Positions 36,320 through 46,586 are shown, counted from the first letter of the stretch. The stretch: 64,000 nt of DNA from Candidatus Heimdallarchaeota archaeon (GCA_018238155.1 JABCTZ010000025.1:1-64000); one strand, 5' to 3'. The notes: a model not told the origin generated them from the letters alone. Numbers and translations: made by a program.

Positions 36320-38833
36320 TTGAATAAAATTAAGATAAAAATAACAGAGATTGTAAGTATATTTTTGTTGATGTTTCTTGTAACCTCTTCTACTTGTTAT
36401 CAAGTATCAAGTTATTTGGAAAATAATCAAACACCTTATACAATTAAAACAACCGGAAATGTTGTTGATGATTTTACAACAGATCTCTTCCGAGATGCTG
36501 CTTCAAACGTTTTTGGCTGGAAAAGTGGAACATTGACAAATGAAAGGAATTTCACTTGGGCAATTACTGATTTCTATCCAACTGATAATGAGATAAGAGA
36601 TTTGGTGGTTCAAGGAAGAAAAATTTATGCTACAGGTTATAATGACACCACCTCATTAAAGTCTGTTTTAGCTTTTGATATTAATGATCCTTTAAATATC
36701 AAGCTATTGAGCACAAGAACTTCAATGTCTGGTTTACAAGTAGCAGCTATTGATGGAGACATTTTTTATGGTGGCAAAATTCCTTCATCTATAACACCAA
36801 TTAGTGCTCTTGGTGTTTATAATGTCAGCAATCCCTACGATTTAAATGGACTTGGTGTGTATCTTGACGGAGTTTTTCCAGACGGACTTGTAACTGATAT
36901 TGCTTTTCAAGGTCACTTGGTCTATTATACATCCTTTAATGATACTATTAATAGATCATTCAGACTGGTTGATGTCAAAGATCCATATAGTCTTATTGCA
37001 ATCACACCAGAGTGGGTGAATAATAAAGCACTAGGTTTAGAAGTTGACCGTCATTTTGCTTATATTGCAGCAAGTGATGATGGATTCTATATTTTGAACG
37101 TTTCAAATAAAAACTTCCCCGTAGAGGTAGGTCATCTATCACTTTCAGGAAATGCTACTGATGTTCTATTAGATGGTACTGTTGCATATGTTACTTTGGG
37201 AGATGATGGTATAGCATCAGTTGATATCTCTGACCCTACAAATCCACAATTATTGGGAATAAACCAAATAGGTGGCTATTCTAGACATATGGCTTTACAA
37301 GGAAATACTTTATTTGTTTCAGGTGGTGCTGCTGGATTACGAGTCTTTGATGTTGTAGATCCTACACATATTAGCTTAGTACTTGAAGTTCCATTTCCAT
37401 TTGTTTGGGATGTTGAATTATTTGGCGATAAGGTTGTAATTGGAACAAGTGATGGGATACACATTCTTAGCATTGCAGCAGTTGGCGGTGGATTTACTGA
37501 TCTATCAAATACTGAAACAGTAAGCTTTGATACTGGTTATGATGTATTAGATGTTGAAGTTAAAGGCAACATAGCTTTCATTGCAGGTGGGTTAGATGGT
37601 TTATTCACTGTTGATGTGTGTGACCCTATGAATCCAGTTGTTTTGGATCGTTGGAATGCGACAGGTGCAAACTTCCGAAAATTAAATATTAATGGTCAAT
37701 TTGCTCATTGTGTTGACTATTTAGGTGCAGAATATATCTTTGATATTACAGATCCAAATAATATAGAGTTTGTTAGAATTATTACAGGAGTGTTAATGAC
37801 AGATGTTATGAGTATTGGAGGATTATCATTCCTATCTTTAAGAGATATGATTGCTATAGTTAATAATACGCTTCCCGCAGAAGCATTTTCTGTCGTAGAT
37901 ACTTATTCGATAGGTACAAATATCACTTGCATTTACGTCGTTGGTCGTTTACTCTTTATTGCAGAATATTTGAATGGCGCTTCTGGTTCTGGCTGGCATG
38001 TTTTTGATATACGAGATCCATGGAACATAAAACATATCTTTACAAAATCAGGAGTGACATCTTGGCATAATGAATTGGTTGTTGAAGGTGATATATTATA
38101 TACCGCAAATGGGCGATGGTTACATCTTTGGAATATCTCTGATCTAACAAGTGTTAGCTTGATTGATTATATCAATTATGGAGTAGGTAATATCGTAGTT
38201 TCAGACATCCAACCTTTTGGTACTAACATATACTTAGCAAAGAAGTCCTTTGGTGTAAACGTTGTTAACGCTACTGATGTTGCTAATCTCATTGAAGGGT
38301 CAACTTATGCTCCTGCAACTGGAGCGTTGAGTTTAGCTATTTCTGGGGACTTTTTGTATATTGCAAATAAGACCTCTCTCATTATTCAACGATTTTTCGA
38401 GAGTGCAGCAGATACCTATGTTAATACCAATAATCTTGCTCAATCGAAATCAATGTTCACCATGCCCAACGGTTCAATAAGTGCTGCAACTTTAAACATT
38501 GATCACTACAATCCAAGCAAAGATCCAACATCACTAACCTTTGAGATGACAGCTGACGGAGTAAATTGGGAAACAGTTACACCAAATACCTTGCACACCT
38601 TCACTAATACCGGAACAGATTTACGTTGGCGTGCTATTTTCAATGGTGCAGAAGATAGAAGCCCTCATCTTTATCAAGTTGAAATCACTTTTGAATTTGA
38701 GTATAAGACTTCATTCCCTCTTAGCCTACTTTGGATTGGTATTATTGCAGGTGGTGGTCTGGTGTTGATCATCATAATCATTGTAGCTGTAGTAGCAATT
38801 TCGAAAAGTAAAAAGAAATCATCAACCAGATAA
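36320..38833 (+). CDS. Surface LVIVD-repeat beta-propeller protein (copy 2)
   Basis: This 837-residue paralogue of the preceding gene shares the signal region, the sequence GNVVDDFTTDLFRDA after it, the LVIVD repeats, the C-terminal beta-sandwich, the membrane helix and the KSKKKSSTR tail. Similarity is highest at the two ends and lower across the propeller blades, as if the exposed faces had diverged to bind different partners. The start is TTG 36320 with GAGGGTTAAATA before it. The intergenic gap with copy 1 contains the terminator and a promoter-like AT-rich stretch, so it is likely transcribed on its own. Confidence 0.78.
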   Translation: MNKIKIKITEIVSIFLLMFLVTSSTCYQVSSYLENNQTPYTIKTTGNVVDDFTTDLFRDAASNVFGWKSGTLTNERNFTWAITDFYPTDNEIRDLVVQGRKIYATGYNDTTSLKSVLAFDINDPLNIKLLSTRTSMSGLQVAAIDGDIFYGGKIPSSITPISALGVYNVSNPYDLNGLGVYLDGVFPDGLVTDIAFQGHLVYYTSFNDTINRSFRLVDVKDPYSLIAITPEWVNNKALGLEVDRHFAYIAASDDGFYILNVSNKNFPVEVGHLSLSGNATDVLLDGTVAYVTLGDDGIASVDISDPTNPQLLGINQIGGYSRHMALQGNTLFVSGGAAGLRVFDVVDPTHISLVLEVPFPFVWDVELFGDKVVIGTSDGIHILSIAAVGGGFTDLSNTETVSFDTGYDVLDVEVKGNIAFIAGGLDGLFTVDVCDPMNPVVLDRWNATGANFRKLNINGQFAHCVDYLGAEYIFDITDPNNIEFVRIITGVLMTDVMSIGGLSFLSLRDMIAIVNNTLPAEAFSVVDTYSIGTNITCIYVVGRLLFIAEYLNGASGSGWHVFDIRDPWNIKHIFTKSGVTSWHNELVVEGDILYTANGRWLHLWNISDLTSVSLIDYINYGVGNIVVSDIQPFGTNIYLAKKSFGVNVVNATDVANLIEGSTYAPATGALSLAISGDFLYIANKTSLIIQRFFESAADTYVNTNNLAQSKSMFTMPNGSISAATLNIDHYNPSKDPTSLTFEMTADGVNWETVTPNTLHTFTNTGTDLRWRAIFNGAEDRSPHLYQVEITFEFEYKTSFPLSLLWIGIIAGGGLVLIIIIIVAVVAISKSKKKSSTR

Positions 38834-38842
38834 ATCAAACTT

Positions 38843-38880
38843 GGGACGACTATTTATTCGTCTCTCATTTCTTCTTTTTT
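38843..38880 (+). terminator. Intrinsic-type terminator after propeller copy 2
   Basis: GGGACGA (38843-38849) pairs with TCGTCTC (38858-38864) and a T-rich tract follows. The 3' flank is duplicated from copy 1. Confidence 0.7.
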
Positions 38881-39113
38881 ATTCTCAGCTGATTTTCAGA
38901 AAGTTAAAATCAGTAATTATTATTGATACAAGATTACATTCCAATCTAAATTTTCTAGGAGTTTCTAATGTAGTAAGTCTGGAATGTATTCATCTATTAC
39001 TTGTCTTTTTCTTTCAAATTCTGTAAGCTCACTTTTTCTCTTTCTTTTTGCTTGAACTTGATTTCTATGTCTTAAATGAGTGATTTCTCTACATTTCCTA
39101 ATTTTCTCAGCAC

Positions 39114-39332
39114 TTGAAAGTCATTGTTGTTGATTGTAGAGGACAAGGCAAAACTAATAATCCTAAAGATAAATTCCAATATCTCAATATGACAAAAGAT
39201 TTTGTTATACTAAGTGGTAATCTGGGATTAGAGAATCAATTGATAATTGGTTTAAGTGGTTGTGCTCAAATTGCTTCTATAAATAGCAATAAATTAGCCA
39301 AATTTACTACAAGCAATCAATATCATTACTAA
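39114..39332 (+). pseudogene. Alpha/beta-hydrolase remnant
   Basis: The 72-residue frame starts at TTG with VIVVDCRGQGKTNNP, the typical strand and RGxGxS/T turn of alpha/beta hydrolases, followed by a helix and LIIGLSGCAQIA, which resembles the nucleophile elbow GxSxG with the last Gly changed. Everything before the strand and after the elbow is missing, and no ribosome-binding site is visible. It is best read as a fragment of a lost hydrolase gene in an otherwise empty 530-base gap. Confidence 0.5.
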
Positions 39333-39418
39333 TTTTAAAGACAAAGTAAAAAAACAGAACATAATTTATACTAAAAGGAAAGAAAATCTGTGGAGAAGTC
39401 CACAGTATTACTCTTTTT

Positions 39419-40762
39419 CTATTTTCCACTTGAAAATTTAGTAGAACCTAAAAGGATCATAGGTGATTTCATTCCACCCTCAATAAGAAGGTCTTTCCCA
39501 ACTAATTTGATATTCTTCAGAACATCATAGACAGTTGTTCCAAGCATAGTATTCTTTATTGGGAATTTTATTTCGCCTTTTTCTACCCAGAATCCGACAT
39601 CTACTTGCTGACTAATATTTGTACCAGTCATAGCAAATACTGGGCTTTCCAGATAGATTCCTGTACCAAGTTCTGCAAAGAGCTCATCTTTTGATGCTGT
39701 ACCAGATTCAATTTGAATTTGTGTTAAACTTGGTTTTGGTATTCCGCCATATCCTTGCTTAGTAGCGCTTCCAGTATTTGGAATATCCAATTTCTTAGAA
39801 GTATAAACATCGCTCAGATAGGAAAGTAATGTTCCTTTATCTACAATAGAAATCTTTTGTGTTGCTGTGCCTTCGTCATCGAACCTTCGACTACTTGAAC
39901 CACCAGTTTGGAGTGGGTTATCAATAACAGTTAATTCCGGACTAGCTATTTCTTCTGCAAGTCTATCATTAAAGAAAGCGGTTCCTTGGATAATATTGTA
40001 AGCAGAAACACCTCGAGAGAGTATTCCACCAACAGTTTGGCGAGTAGCTCTTTTGTCAATTAAAAGAGGATATTCACCTGAATCAATTTTTTGTCCACCA
40101 AGGTTGTTTAGAGCTTTATCTGCAGCTTTATGACCTATTTCTGTTGGATCAATCTTCTTGAGTGAACGAGCGAAACCGTATTCATAACCAACACCAATAT
40201 CATCATCTTTGACTATTTTATTATTGATGAAAACAGTCATAACAGTACCATTTGTTTTAGCAAGAACACCATTTGAATTAACTATGACTTTGCTACCAAC
40301 AAATAATCCTACACTCCCACTTACATTCAAAGTAGCTTCTTTTTCTAGGGAAGCATTTAATGCTTGAATAGCAATTTCAACCAGTTTATCACTGCTTAGA
40401 GAGGCTAATTCTTTGTTGTATAACCCCTTAACTACCGGATAAGACGTAACCTTTGATGCAAAACCAATATTATCGGGATTTGGGCTAGACACTTTAGCTA
40501 AAGAAACAGCATCTTTTACCATTGCGTCCAATAAACTATCATCAAATTGAGTTGATGTACTTAGTCCAATTGCTTTGTTAATTAAAACACGCAATCCTAT
40601 ACCAGTTTGGCTTTTACTATTTGCTTTAACAATACTGGATTCTTCAAGGTTGATTGACATTTGTTTTCCTTGTATAAGGACCACTTCAGAATGTTCTGCA
40701 CCAAGTTTTTGAGCCATTTTATTTACTTTTTCAGCAAGAGCTACGATAGTATTATCAACCAT
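39419..40762 (-). CDS. pmbA: TldE/PmbA-family metalloprotease subunit
   Basis: The 447-residue protein is the PmbA/TldE partner of TldD. The TldD/TldE pair is a peptidase complex that, in studied bacteria, processes small peptides such as microcin B17 and CcdA. As usual for this subunit it lacks the HExxxH motif but shows GIGLRVLI near the start, GGSSSRRFDDEGTAT near 275-290 and the C-terminal glycine-rich region. ATG 40762 follows GGAGGAAGGTAAA and lies one base after the tldD stop, indicating translational coupling. A TTG 18 bases upstream overlaps tldD and the binding site, so it is rejected. The stop is TAG. Confidence 0.9.
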   Translation of the reverse strand: MVDNTIVALAEKVNKMAQKLGAEHSEVVLIQGKQMSINLEESSIVKANSKSQTGIGLRVLINKAIGLSTSTQFDDSLLDAMVKDAVSLAKVSSPNPDNIGFASKVTSYPVVKGLYNKELASLSSDKLVEIAIQALNASLEKEATLNVSGSVGLFVGSKVIVNSNGVLAKTNGTVMTVFINNKIVKDDDIGVGYEYGFARSLKKIDPTEIGHKAADKALNNLGGQKIDSGEYPLLIDKRATRQTVGGILSRGVSAYNIIQGTAFFNDRLAEEIASPELTVIDNPLQTGGSSSRRFDDEGTATQKISIVDKGTLLSYLSDVYTSKKLDIPNTGSATKQGYGGIPKPSLTQIQIESGTASKDELFAELGTGIYLESPVFAMTGTNISQQVDVGFWVEKGEIKFPIKNTMLGTTVYDVLKNIKLVGKDLLIEGGMKSPMILLGSTKFSSGK

Positions 40763-40763
40763 T

Positions 40764-42155
40764 TTACCTTCCTCCAACAACTAGATCTTTTACTGCAAGT
40801 GCAGGACCACTACCTGTTACAGGCATCCATTGACCACTTTTACCACAAGAACCATTGAAAGCTGCTTGTTCTAGTTTTCCAACACCAATAGTATTAGTTA
40901 ATACTTCCATGATCATTCCGCTCATAGAAACGTTCTGAGTAATTGATTTTTGTTTGCCTTTTTCGATTATATAGCCATTTTGTGATGAGAACATAAACTG
41001 TCCCATAGCGGGGTTAACATAACCACCATAGGATTTTTCGAGGTACATTCCATCGCCAATGATTTCAAATAATTCTTCAAGGCTTTTATCACTACCTTCA
41101 ACAAAGGTGTTACCCATTCGGGCAAGAGGTGGAAATCGAAAGTCCATTGCTCTTCCAGAGCCGTTGGGTGTTTGTCCAAGTATTGTTGCTGTTTCTAGCG
41201 TGTGGAAAAATTCTTTTAGAATGCCTTTTTCAACCAATTTTCTTGGAACTGCTTTTGTTCCTTCTGAATCATAAGCAAAAGACCCTCGCAAACCTGGAAT
41301 GGTAGGATCATCTACAATGCTTATCTCTTCAACACCAACTTTAGTATTCAATTTGTCATGAAGAATAGATCTTTTAGTAATTATTCCATCTGCCTCACAA
41401 GCGTGGCCAAAAGCTTCGTGTACGAACACACCAACAAGACTTGGATCCATAACTAAATTCATTTTACCACTTTTTGGTTTATCTGCAGAAAGAAGGTCAA
41501 CAGCTTTTGTGCCAACTTCTTTTCCTATTTCATCTACATTGAAATCCATAATGGTTTTTATTCCAATAGATGAAGCAACATTTTCACCAACGTTCTGTTG
41601 TAAATTACCTTCTCGAGCAACAGCTCCTCCAGATAATCGAAAAACACCTGATTCAGTTGAAACATCTGTACCATTCGTTGAAATAATATCTTCAGAATTA
41701 ATTGTTTCTAAATAAATCGCTCGAGAAGTTGCTATTCTCTTATCTACCTCTCTAATTGTTTTTTCAAAATCTTGAGTGATTTTCATCTTCTCTTCAATAA
41801 AAATATCCTTTGGATTAAGATCAAAAGAAATTTTTGATTTTCCTTGAGTCGAGAATTCAGGATTTATTTTTCGAGGTTCTTTAACCTTTTCAGAGGCAAC
41901 TTTTGCCATTTTTACTGCTGTTTTCAAAGTTTGTGTTAGTGTATCCTTTGATATATCAGCAGTTGTCGCAAGACCCCATGCTCCTCCCACTAAAACCCGT
42001 ACTGCGGCTCCTCCCATTCTATTTGAGGTTACTTCTTCTGTAATTGCGTTTTTAACAATCATATTCAATGATTCTGAATGTTGGAAACGAATATCAGCAA
42101 AACCGCCCGTGCCAAGGTCTATTTCATCCAATATTTTTCGGGCATAATCCTTCAT
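40764..42155 (-). CDS. tldD: TldD-family zinc metalloprotease subunit
   Basis: The 463-residue protein is the catalytic subunit of the TldD/TldE protease. HEAFGHACEAD (about 247-257) supplies the HExxxH zinc site; GSGRAMDFRFPPLARMGNTFVEGS and the C-terminal GKSGQWMPVTGSGPALAVKDL are family hallmarks. Length is normal. It is first in a two-gene operon with pmbA. The start is ATG 42155; a weak binding site precedes it. The enzyme should act in the cytoplasm on unfolded or small peptides. Substrates in archaea are not established. Confidence 0.92.
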   Translation of the reverse strand: MKDYARKILDEIDLGTGGFADIRFQHSESLNMIVKNAITEEVTSNRMGGAAVRVLVGGAWGLATTADISKDTLTQTLKTAVKMAKVASEKVKEPRKINPEFSTQGKSKISFDLNPKDIFIEEKMKITQDFEKTIREVDKRIATSRAIYLETINSEDIISTNGTDVSTESGVFRLSGGAVAREGNLQQNVGENVASSIGIKTIMDFNVDEIGKEVGTKAVDLLSADKPKSGKMNLVMDPSLVGVFVHEAFGHACEADGIITKRSILHDKLNTKVGVEEISIVDDPTIPGLRGSFAYDSEGTKAVPRKLVEKGILKEFFHTLETATILGQTPNGSGRAMDFRFPPLARMGNTFVEGSDKSLEELFEIIGDGMYLEKSYGGYVNPAMGQFMFSSQNGYIIEKGKQKSITQNVSMSGMIMEVLTNTIGVGKLEQAAFNGSCGKSGQWMPVTGSGPALAVKDLVVGGR

Positions 42156-42371
42156 AATGGTATTGTCTTAAATTTTAGACATTAAAAATTATTCTACCAT
42201 TAGATTATATTCAATTTTAATCGATTCTCCAAAAAATTCCACTATTACACAAGTAAAATAACAGTCATAGCAACAACAACTACAACAAGAGTATCTAATT
42301 ATCTTCTAAAAAAATAAAATTGAAGATTAATTATCTGAAGCTATGAAAAGTAGTAAAAGGGTTTTTTCTTT

Positions 42372-42743
42372 TTACAACTTGAAATATTTCTCGAAAATTT
42401 CTGAAAGCTCGGCTAAAGTTTTGGTAGCACTAAACCTGTATTCTTTGTTAGCAGAGAAAATAGGTATTTTTCGTTTTTTTAATAAAATAAATGTGGGTAT
42501 GAATTTTATCTTATATTCTGCTTTTACTCTTTCTTTATCTTCTTCACAATCGATTTTGCCAAATGCTATCTGTCCATTGTATTTATCAGCTAATTCTTCG
42601 AAAATCGGAGCCATTTCTTTGCAAGGTTTACACCAATCAGCATAAAGATCTAGTACTACACAGTCGTTATTATTAATGAAAGCTTCAACATCATCTAACC
42701 CAAGTTTTGATACTTTACCATTTGTTTCAATTATATTAGTCAA
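42372..42743 (-). CDS. trx: Thioredoxin
   Basis: The 123-residue protein has the thioredoxin fold with active site WCKPC (C38 and C41) and the cis-proline segment FIPTF near residue 80. It reduces protein disulphides in the cytoplasm. TTG 42743 is taken as start since GGTGAATATA lies directly before it; GTG 42752 would overlap that site. The N-terminal 20 residues before the first strand are slightly longer than in minimal thioredoxins. A thioredoxin reductase is not in the window. Confidence 0.9.
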   Translation of the reverse strand: MTNIIETNGKVSKLGLDDVEAFINNNDCVVLDLYADWCKPCKEMAPIFEELADKYNGQIAFGKIDCEEDKERVKAEYKIKFIPTFILLKKRKIPIFSANKEYRFSATKTLAELSEIFEKYFKL

Positions 42744-42899
42744 TATATTCACCTGTTATTTGTTTTTCTAATTGATAAGTCTCAAATTCGGACAAAAATA
42801 TAACTGTTATTGATTCGGCATATTTAGGTGAAAAACCTGTGTTGTTAGAGTAATGATTGCATTCTTATATTTTATTTCTCAAACAGAATTGGGATTAAG

Positions 42900-43562
42900 A
42901 TGACAAATGAAAATAACAATCTTACAGTTGCTGCTCCTGATAAATGGATGGCAGGATGGGATAAATATTTTGATAAATTATTAGAACAATCTGATGAAGA
43001 ATTGATGAATTTATCTGCAATTAGTCACCCGATTCAGTGTTTAGCTGCTCCAATACGTGGTAAAGCTAATGATATGAAAGGGCTTGATTTAGCTTGTGGC
43101 GCAGGATCAACAGCACTCTTTTTAGCCAAATTAGGTGTTCAAATGGAAGCAATTGATGCATTGACAAGTGCAATAACTATCGTTACTAAGCGTGCAAAAT
43201 TACTTGGATTAACTGATAAATTAAATATCTATCAAAAGGACATTGATGGTTGGGAGATAATGCCGGAAAGTTACGATATCATTATTGCTTCACAATGTTT
43301 ACAATATCTCTTCAATCGTGCAATACCAAGATTAACAGAATTTGCTGCTGCTGTAAAACCGGGTGGGTTTTTAGTTTTTAGCGGAAATATCCCTCCTCAT
43401 TTCAAATTGGAACCACCAATGAAGTTTATTTATCAAGAAGAGTTGGATGAAATATTCAAAGGATGGTTATATCATAGCAAAGGGACCGATGAACGTTTAT
43501 TACGCCCAAATGATCTCAGAGGTTACATCTGGCTAGTAGCGCAGAAGCCAGAAAAGGAGTAA
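42900..43562 (+). CDS. Class I SAM-dependent methyltransferase
   Basis: The 220-residue protein has the Rossmann-like methyltransferase core: motif I LDLACGAGSTALFLA (about 63-77), an acidic residue after strand 2 (MEAIDAL, about 83-89), YDIIIASQCLQYL (about 119-131) as motif IV, and VKPGGFLVFSG (about 149-159). The N-terminal helices and a short C-terminal insert probably define the substrate, which cannot be named. GGGATTAAG precedes ATG 42900. It is divergent from the thioredoxin gene. Confidence 0.8.
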   Translation: MTNENNNLTVAAPDKWMAGWDKYFDKLLEQSDEELMNLSAISHPIQCLAAPIRGKANDMKGLDLACGAGSTALFLAKLGVQMEAIDALTSAITIVTKRAKLLGLTDKLNIYQKDIDGWEIMPESYDIIIASQCLQYLFNRAIPRLTEFAAAVKPGGFLVFSGNIPPHFKLEPPMKFIYQEELDEIFKGWLYHSKGTDERLLRPNDLRGYIWLVAQKPEKE

Positions 43563-43644
43563 GTTAGAAATTTATCCTTTTCATCTTTTTTTAAAAAAGA
43601 TAGTTTAAATACTCTATCAACTTGATTATCTATTAGGGATTTTT

Positions 43645-44067
43645 TTGGAATTAGAAAAACTTATTGGAAAAATTGCTGCGACTAAAAATAGTAAAAGAAT
43701 CGGAAGAATAACTAGAATTGAACGATTACCACATCTTTTAACAAAGAAGACAGTTCCTTATGTTTTCATCTTTGTTCAACAATTTATGAAAAAGGATGCT
43801 TTGGTGCCATTACTCGCAGATAAAATACTAAAGGTAGAAGGGAATTATGTGTGGTTCGATATTTTGAAAAAAGACTTTGATAAAAAAGTAAAATTTCATC
43901 GACTGAAAAATCGAGGAAACTTTGCAGATCATGATAAATTTTTAGATTTTACTGCTAATGTAAGGAAAGAGTATTTAGCATTGAATATCAGTCCAGCTCT
44001 AAGAAAACAAGAAAGAAGAAGAGGAAAAAAAATTATTTTCGAATCCTGTTCTTTTTTGATTTCCTGA
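43645..44067 (+). CDS. Small PRC-barrel-like protein
   Basis: The 140-residue protein begins with a beta-rich part (LIGKIAATKNSKRIGRITRI, then PYVFIFVQQ and a return strand NYVWFDI) resembling PRC-barrel folds, which occur in archaeal RNA-processing and regulatory proteins. The C-terminal half is basic and helical. The start is TTG 43645 with TAGGGAT before it, and TTTAAATA at about 43605-43612 may be its TATA box. The final 35 bases overlap the end of the convergent fusion gene. The PRC assignment is by pattern only. Confidence 0.6.
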   Translation: MELEKLIGKIAATKNSKRIGRITRIERLPHLLTKKTVPYVFIFVQQFMKKDALVPLLADKILKVEGNYVWFDILKKDFDKKVKFHRLKNRGNFADHDKFLDFTANVRKEYLALNISPALRKQERRRGKKIIFESCSFLIS

Positions 44068-46531
44068 AATGTGTTTCTATAAAACCTGCTTGTAAACTTG
44101 ATAGTAAAAGTTGAATACCATCAGTTAATTCTAGCAATGTTTTACTTTCAAAATCTCTTTTTTGCAAGATTTGTATTTCCTCAAATAGTTCTGGGTGGAA
44201 TTGCAAAGCGTAATCTCTTTTTATCATATTTGTTTTAGGATTATAGTAATAAATGACCATGCCAGCTATTTCAGTTAAATAATCTCCATCTTTACTATCT
44301 GTGCAATAAAGAGTTGAGCTAGGTATTTCAAGACCAAATGGTAAAGATGTTAATTCTCGTAAATTCTCATTTTCAAATAGTATCTCGAAATTCCTTTGGG
44401 AAAAGTCAGCTATTTTTTTAAAGGTCCAATTGAAAAATAGCACTGCTTCTTCATTTACTTCATCACCGTGCAACATAATTATATCTAGAGTTTCTAATGA
44501 ATAAAGATCTTCTAGTATTCCAGTTTGAAATTTGGCTGTTTCGTGGTATTCATCAAGCAAAGGTTTTGGATTCTTAGAAGTATCAGGTTGGAATTTTACT
44601 AATTTTTTAAGCCCTACTTCTGGTAATTCATTTCTTTTTACTGCAAAATATTGCCCTTTCAAGCCTGTTGCAATGATTTCTTTATTTCGATTTTTAACAA
44701 TTAGTTTATTCCCTTGTGAGTTTATTTCGTCAATTATTTTCAAAAACTCTTCACTGGCAACGGTACTCTTTTTTAAGATTATTTTAGCAATTTTCTCTGC
44801 TTTTTTGCTTAATCCTAAAATATAATCCCTAAATGTTTCTGCTACACCTTGATGCCCTAAACAAATGAAAAGTGCGGGGTTGGACCCAGGTGTATTTCTA
44901 GCTAAAACAATTGAACGTAGCAAATGCAGATAGTCTTTTCTTTCAAAGTTCCCTTTAGAGATCTCGGTAAAACTTTGGCTATCATAGAGTGATTGTCTTC
45001 CTCCCTCAACGATAACATATCTAAATGATCGCAAAAACTCTCCTACTGATTCGCCAATACAATGTTCTTTGACTTTTTCGAGAAACTTACTATAATTCAT
45101 TTCAGATAATTCAAGTATAACTACATTCCAGTCAAGTATTTCCTTTGTAATTGTAGCAAAATTTTTTGATGCATCTATCAGCTCACCCCATTGGTTTGAG
45201 CCAATAACAGTGTCAGGTTTTAAAATAATGGCCCACTTGCTTCTTTGACTTGGTTTTTTGAAATGACTCTTGTATATTTTTTCAAATTCTTTTACAGACC
45301 TGATAACAATTTGTTGCGTTTCTTTTTTATTCAAAAATCGTTGGATTTTCTGCAATGAAAGTTCAAATGGTAAATTGAAGAAAGGATCTTTTAGTGGAAT
45401 AGAGTACCCTATTAGCTTTTCAAATTTCTTTCTACTAGAATTAGATCTAAAATCAACTCCTGCAAGAAAAGCTATTTTTATGAAAATATCCAAAGGGATT
45501 TTGATTTTCTTAGCGAATTTTTCTAGCTCGTTCTTATGTCCTAAAAGGAAGGAGAGTTTTATTTGACTATGTGCAATACTAAAATCACCTGATGGAATAG
45601 CTCCTTTCAGTATTGGTAACCAAGCGTTTTGGTAAACGAAATCTTGAGTGCCCAAAGGAGTTTGTGAAGATAAGATAACTATCTTACCATTTGTAATCGC
45701 TTGTTCTATTGCGGGTAAAGGTGAATAACCAGATTTGACATCAGTGTTTATTGTCCCACTTCCATAGGCATTCAAAATTATTCCATCAGCAGTTGCAAAT
45801 CTATTCTTGTAATCATCTTCGGTCATCATTGGTGTAGTATTGACCACAATTATCTTTGGATTAAATTTGGTATCACAATAAGTAGTAAATCCAGCATCTT
45901 GGCATTCTTTAGCAATTCTTTCACAAATAGCAAACCAAGAATCTAGAATTAGGTCAGAAGAATCTTTGGACATTAAAGAAATTGATTCAAATTCTTGGTA
46001 GAAATCAGAGAATTTTTGTGTAATATATTCTGAAATTAGATTGGCTGTTGGAGTTAACACTCCATCTTCATTGGGTTCAGATTCGATTGTTCCCCCAGTT
46101 CTAATAAGAAATAATTTATCCAATTTACGATTTAAATTCAAGGGAAAGGCTCTACCACGAATGAAAATTTCATCTGAAGTAATCCTCGCAAGCTCTTCTC
46201 CACGGAAAGCATCGGGCGACCACTTGTCAATTTTCCAGAGGTCATCTTGAAATGCAGCTTGACCATTATTGAATACTACGAAAATATTTGGTCCTGTAAG
46301 TTGTGTGAGTAATTTAATTGAATTCTCAACATTAGGATAGACATCAGAAGAAGAAAATTGCATGCTCAATGGCACTTGTGATCCGGTAATAGCTACATTT
46401 GCAGGTAGATTCTTGAGCGTATATCTAATTGCACTTAGTGCCCAGGACATAGAATCTGTTCCATGAGTTAAAAGAAAACCTATTTTTTTGGAGTATTTTC
46501 GCACCATCTCGTTTGTCACATCCGTGTTCAA
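44033..46531 (-). CDS. Asparaginase-like protein fused to class I glutamine amidotransferase domain
   Basis: The 832-residue protein joins two modules. The N-terminal 340 residues are asparaginase-like but in shuffled order: THGTDSM (22-28) and ITGSQVPL come first, whereas TGGTIESE (145-152), which should lead the fold, follows, and then the normal C-terminal domain with LNAYGSGTIN and SSQTPLG. The last 400 residues contain ICLGHQG with a possible nucleophile C557 and FHPEL (H779, E781), the triad marks of class I amidotransferases, with long insertions. The whole may release ammonia from an amide and use or channel it; the reaction is unknown. The start is TTG 46531, immediately after an in-frame TAA. 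Confidence 0.65.
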   Translation of the reverse strand: MNTDVTNEMVRKYSKKIGFLLTHGTDSMSWALSAIRYTLKNLPANVAITGSQVPLSMQFSSSDVYPNVENSIKLLTQLTGPNIFVVFNNGQAAFQDDLWKIDKWSPDAFRGEELARITSDEIFIRGRAFPLNLNRKLDKLFLIRTGGTIESEPNEDGVLTPTANLISEYITQKFSDFYQEFESISLMSKDSSDLILDSWFAICERIAKECQDAGFTTYCDTKFNPKIIVVNTTPMMTEDDYKNRFATADGIILNAYGSGTINTDVKSGYSPLPAIEQAITNGKIVILSSQTPLGTQDFVYQNAWLPILKGAIPSGDFSIAHSQIKLSFLLGHKNELEKFAKKIKIPLDIFIKIAFLAGVDFRSNSSRKKFEKLIGYSIPLKDPFFNLPFELSLQKIQRFLNKKETQQIVIRSVKEFEKIYKSHFKKPSQRSKWAIILKPDTVIGSNQWGELIDASKNFATITKEILDWNVVILELSEMNYSKFLEKVKEHCIGESVGEFLRSFRYVIVEGGRQSLYDSQSFTEISKGNFERKDYLHLLRSIVLARNTPGSNPALFICLGHQGVAETFRDYILGLSKKAEKIAKIILKKSTVASEEFLKIIDEINSQGNKLIVKNRNKEIIATGLKGQYFAVKRNELPEVGLKKLVKFQPDTSKNPKPLLDEYHETAKFQTGILEDLYSLETLDIIMLHGDEVNEEAVLFFNWTFKKIADFSQRNFEILFENENLRELTSLPFGLEIPSSTLYCTDSKDGDYLTEIAGMVIYYYNPKTNMIKRDYALQFHPELFEEIQILQKRDFESKTLLELTDGIQLLLSSLQAGFIETHFRKSKKNRIRK

Positions 46532-46586
46532 TTAAAAAGAAACACATTTAGAAAATAACTATTCTATGGTTATTTACCTTTTTTAC

